Shown here: positions 62,875 to 64,000 of the stretch, piece by piece
How positions within the stretch are numbered: position 1 is the first letter of the stretch
Layout of the letters: every line of letters starts with the position of its first letter
Source of the DNA: Candidatus Borrarchaeum weybense
GTDB taxonomy: Archaea > Asgardarchaeota > Sifarchaeia > Borrarchaeales > Borrarchaeaceae
Assembly: GCA_019057385.1 (NCBI GenBank)
Contig: JAHQJS010000005.1
Location: forward strand, 192,799 to 256,798
Direction: 5' to 3'
Length of the DNA: 64,000 nucleotides
Translations under genes and position numbers: made by a program
Notes under the pieces: model-generated
The model's database searches: none
The model's input: the letters and a program-made list of their open reading frames with translations, nothing else
What the model was told of the DNA's origin: nothing

Positions 62875-64000
62875 ATGTCCCCCTACAGGCAATTCGCAGA
62901 GGAATGCATTATACTTACACAGAAAACCCTTCAAGCTGTCTTTCCAGAACTATCAGTAACACTCAATCATGAAATTCCGGCTAAATTAGAGTTTGGAGAG
63001 TTGGCAGTTCCTGTTTTTCATATCGCAAAGAAAATAAACAAAAAACCCAAAGATCTTGCAGAAATTCTCATTGAAAATATCAACCCTTCAAATTCACGCT
63101 TCATAAAAGAAGTAGTAATAGGTGGAGCAGGCTATCTAAATTTCTTTGCAAATTATGATTCCTTTGCAAATCTCGTTATAAACTCAATAAGAACCCTGGA
63201 TACAAGTTATGGAAAAAGTGAAGCGAAGAAAAAGGAAAAAATTATAGTAGAATACTTGAGTCCAAATCCAAATTCTCCTTTGCATATCGGTCATGCACGA
63301 AATGCAATTCTAGGCAGTTCACTAGTCAAAGTTTTGCAAACACAATCTCATGATGTTTGTTCTCACATATATATCGATGATGTTGGTCGACAGGTTGCGA
63401 TATGTGTACAAGGTCTACGGATGGTAGATAGAGACACTCAGCCTTCAGACATGAAGTCAGACCAATTTGTAGGAACAATTTACACAATAACAAATGCACT
63501 TACTGAAATTCAGAAGGCAAAAAAGGAACAAAATGACTTAGCTGAATGGGAATCAATCGCAGAAGAATTAAAAAAAGCACAGCCTAGTATTTTCGACCAG
63601 ATTAGTAATAACTCAGAAAATATCGACTTAGATGCGGAAATATCGACCCTCATATCTCTTTATGAAAATCAAGATGAACAAACTGTTCAACTTTTCAGAA
63701 GTCTTGTTGATTTAGTTCTTGGAGGATTTAAGGAGACCTTCAAAACAATTGATATAGCTTTCGAAAGCTATGATTGGGAAAGTTCGTTCATCTGGGATGG
63801 AAGTGTTACAAAGATTTTAAACGAACTAAAAATGACACCTTTTGTTACAGAACTCGATGGTGCATTAGTCTTCGATTGTGAGAAAGCTGCAACTGAATTT
63901 AATATTAAAGAGAGTTTGGGGGTTAAAGAAACTCATGAAATTCCTCCTATGACTTTAATGAGATCTGATGGCACGACTCTTTATACAACACGGGATATAG
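62875..64000 (+). CDS. argS: arginyl-tRNA synthetase (5' part)
   Basis: The first 375 codons of a class I ArgRS, open to the right edge. The N-terminal Add-1-like domain is followed by VEYLSPNPNSPLHIGHARN with the HIGH motif near residue 140. Further on, SYDWESSF and MRSDGTTLYTTRDI match the family core. ATG lies 7 nt after GAGGT. It follows the multi-intron tRNA by about 90 bp. Three tRNA-Arg genes lie elsewhere in the window. Confidence 0.96.
   Translation, partial: MSPYRQFAEECIILTQKTLQAVFPELSVTLNHEIPAKLEFGELAVPVFHIAKKINKKPKDLAEILIENINPSNSRFIKEVVIGGAGYLNFFANYDSFANLVINSIRTLDTSYGKSEAKKKEKIIVEYLSPNPNSPLHIGHARNAILGSSLVKVLQTQSHDVCSHIYIDDVGRQVAICVQGLRMVDRDTQPSDMKSDQFVGTIYTITNALTEIQKAKKEQNDLAEWESIAEELKKAQPSIFDQISNNSENIDLDAEISTLISLYENQDEQTVQLFRSLVDLVLGGFKETFKTIDIAFESYDWESSFIWDGSVTKILNELKMTPFVTELDGALVFDCEKAATEFNIKESLGVKETHEIPPMTLMRSDGTTLYTTRDI

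Noticed and set aside
1..64000. CRISPR arrays, rRNA genes, prophage or integrated plasmid
   Set aside because: No regularly spaced direct repeats, no rRNA sequence, and no integrase, capsid or replication genes were seen.

Overview
The window is a stretch of archaeal chromosome. It encodes an RNA polymerase split into B, A' and A'', the downstream L30e–NusA–S12–S7–EF1A–S10 cluster, L44e, an archaeal membrane LonB protease, an archaeal-type AlaRS, PINc/KH and tRNA-splicing-endonuclease family proteins, and tRNA genes interrupted by bulge-helix-bulge introns. Base composition is AT-rich. I cannot place the organism beyond Archaea. The stand-alone archaeosine-synthase core, the RING/PHD-like zinc modules and the corrinoid methyltransferase pair would suit an uncultured TACK or Asgard lineage, but nothing here proves that.

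Layout. 1-8.4 kb: end of a Pro/Thr-repeat protein, RpiA, PINc-KH ATPase, an EndA-family protein lacking the expected catalytic His, a hydrogenase-maturation-type protease, an MtnA-family isomerase, a C2H2 zinc-finger protein, an ArcS-like core, a GfcR-like regulator and a dUTPase/dCTP-deaminase-family protein. 8.6-9.0 kb: tRNA-Asp(GTC) and tRNA-Lys(TTT) with two and three introns. 9.3-24.8 kb: rpoB, rpoA1 and rpoA2, each carrying a large LAGLIDADG intein, then the ribosomal/EF1A genes. 25.0-25.6 kb: a three-intron tRNA-Arg(GCG) and an unidentified GC-rich structured element. 25.6-33.7 kb: metabolic genes (corrinoid protein plus UroD-like methyltransferase, hydroxyacid dehydrogenase, tautomerase, M20 peptidase, Gfo/Idh oxidoreductase, DUF362, DUF166). 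33.9-37.7 kb: a divergent pair, a large coiled-coil protein and a secreted/membrane protein with a RING/PHD-like tail. 37.7-38.5 kb: IS200/IS605-type end sequences and a ~440 bp non-coding element. 38.6-44.8 kb: aminotransferase, regulators, TruA, MobB-like protein, divergent pyrI/pyrB. 44.8-51.6 kb: DUF2070, ZPR1-like, LonB, L44e, PflX-like radical SAM, zinc ribbon. 51.7-64 kb: AlaRS, small zinc protein, two intron-bearing tRNA-Arg genes, membrane protein, a second RING/PHD-like coiled-coil protein, IleRS, a four-intron tRNA that reads as Ile(UAU), and the 5' part of ArgRS.

Main points. (1) Six tRNA genes contain about fourteen introns, many at non-canonical positions, with recurring 29-nt T-loop introns; the EndA-family protein here looks like a structural subunit. 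(2) Three consecutive RNA polymerase genes all carry inteins at conserved catalytic-core sites. (3) Two genes (rpoA2, pyrI) appear to start at AUA and one regulator at CUG, each behind a Shine-Dalgarno sequence; pyrI has no conventional start at all. (4) Two otherwise unrelated multidomain proteins share a C-terminal cross-brace zinc module. (5) A structured ~160-nt element and an IS200/IS605-like non-coding element are candidate RNA loci.
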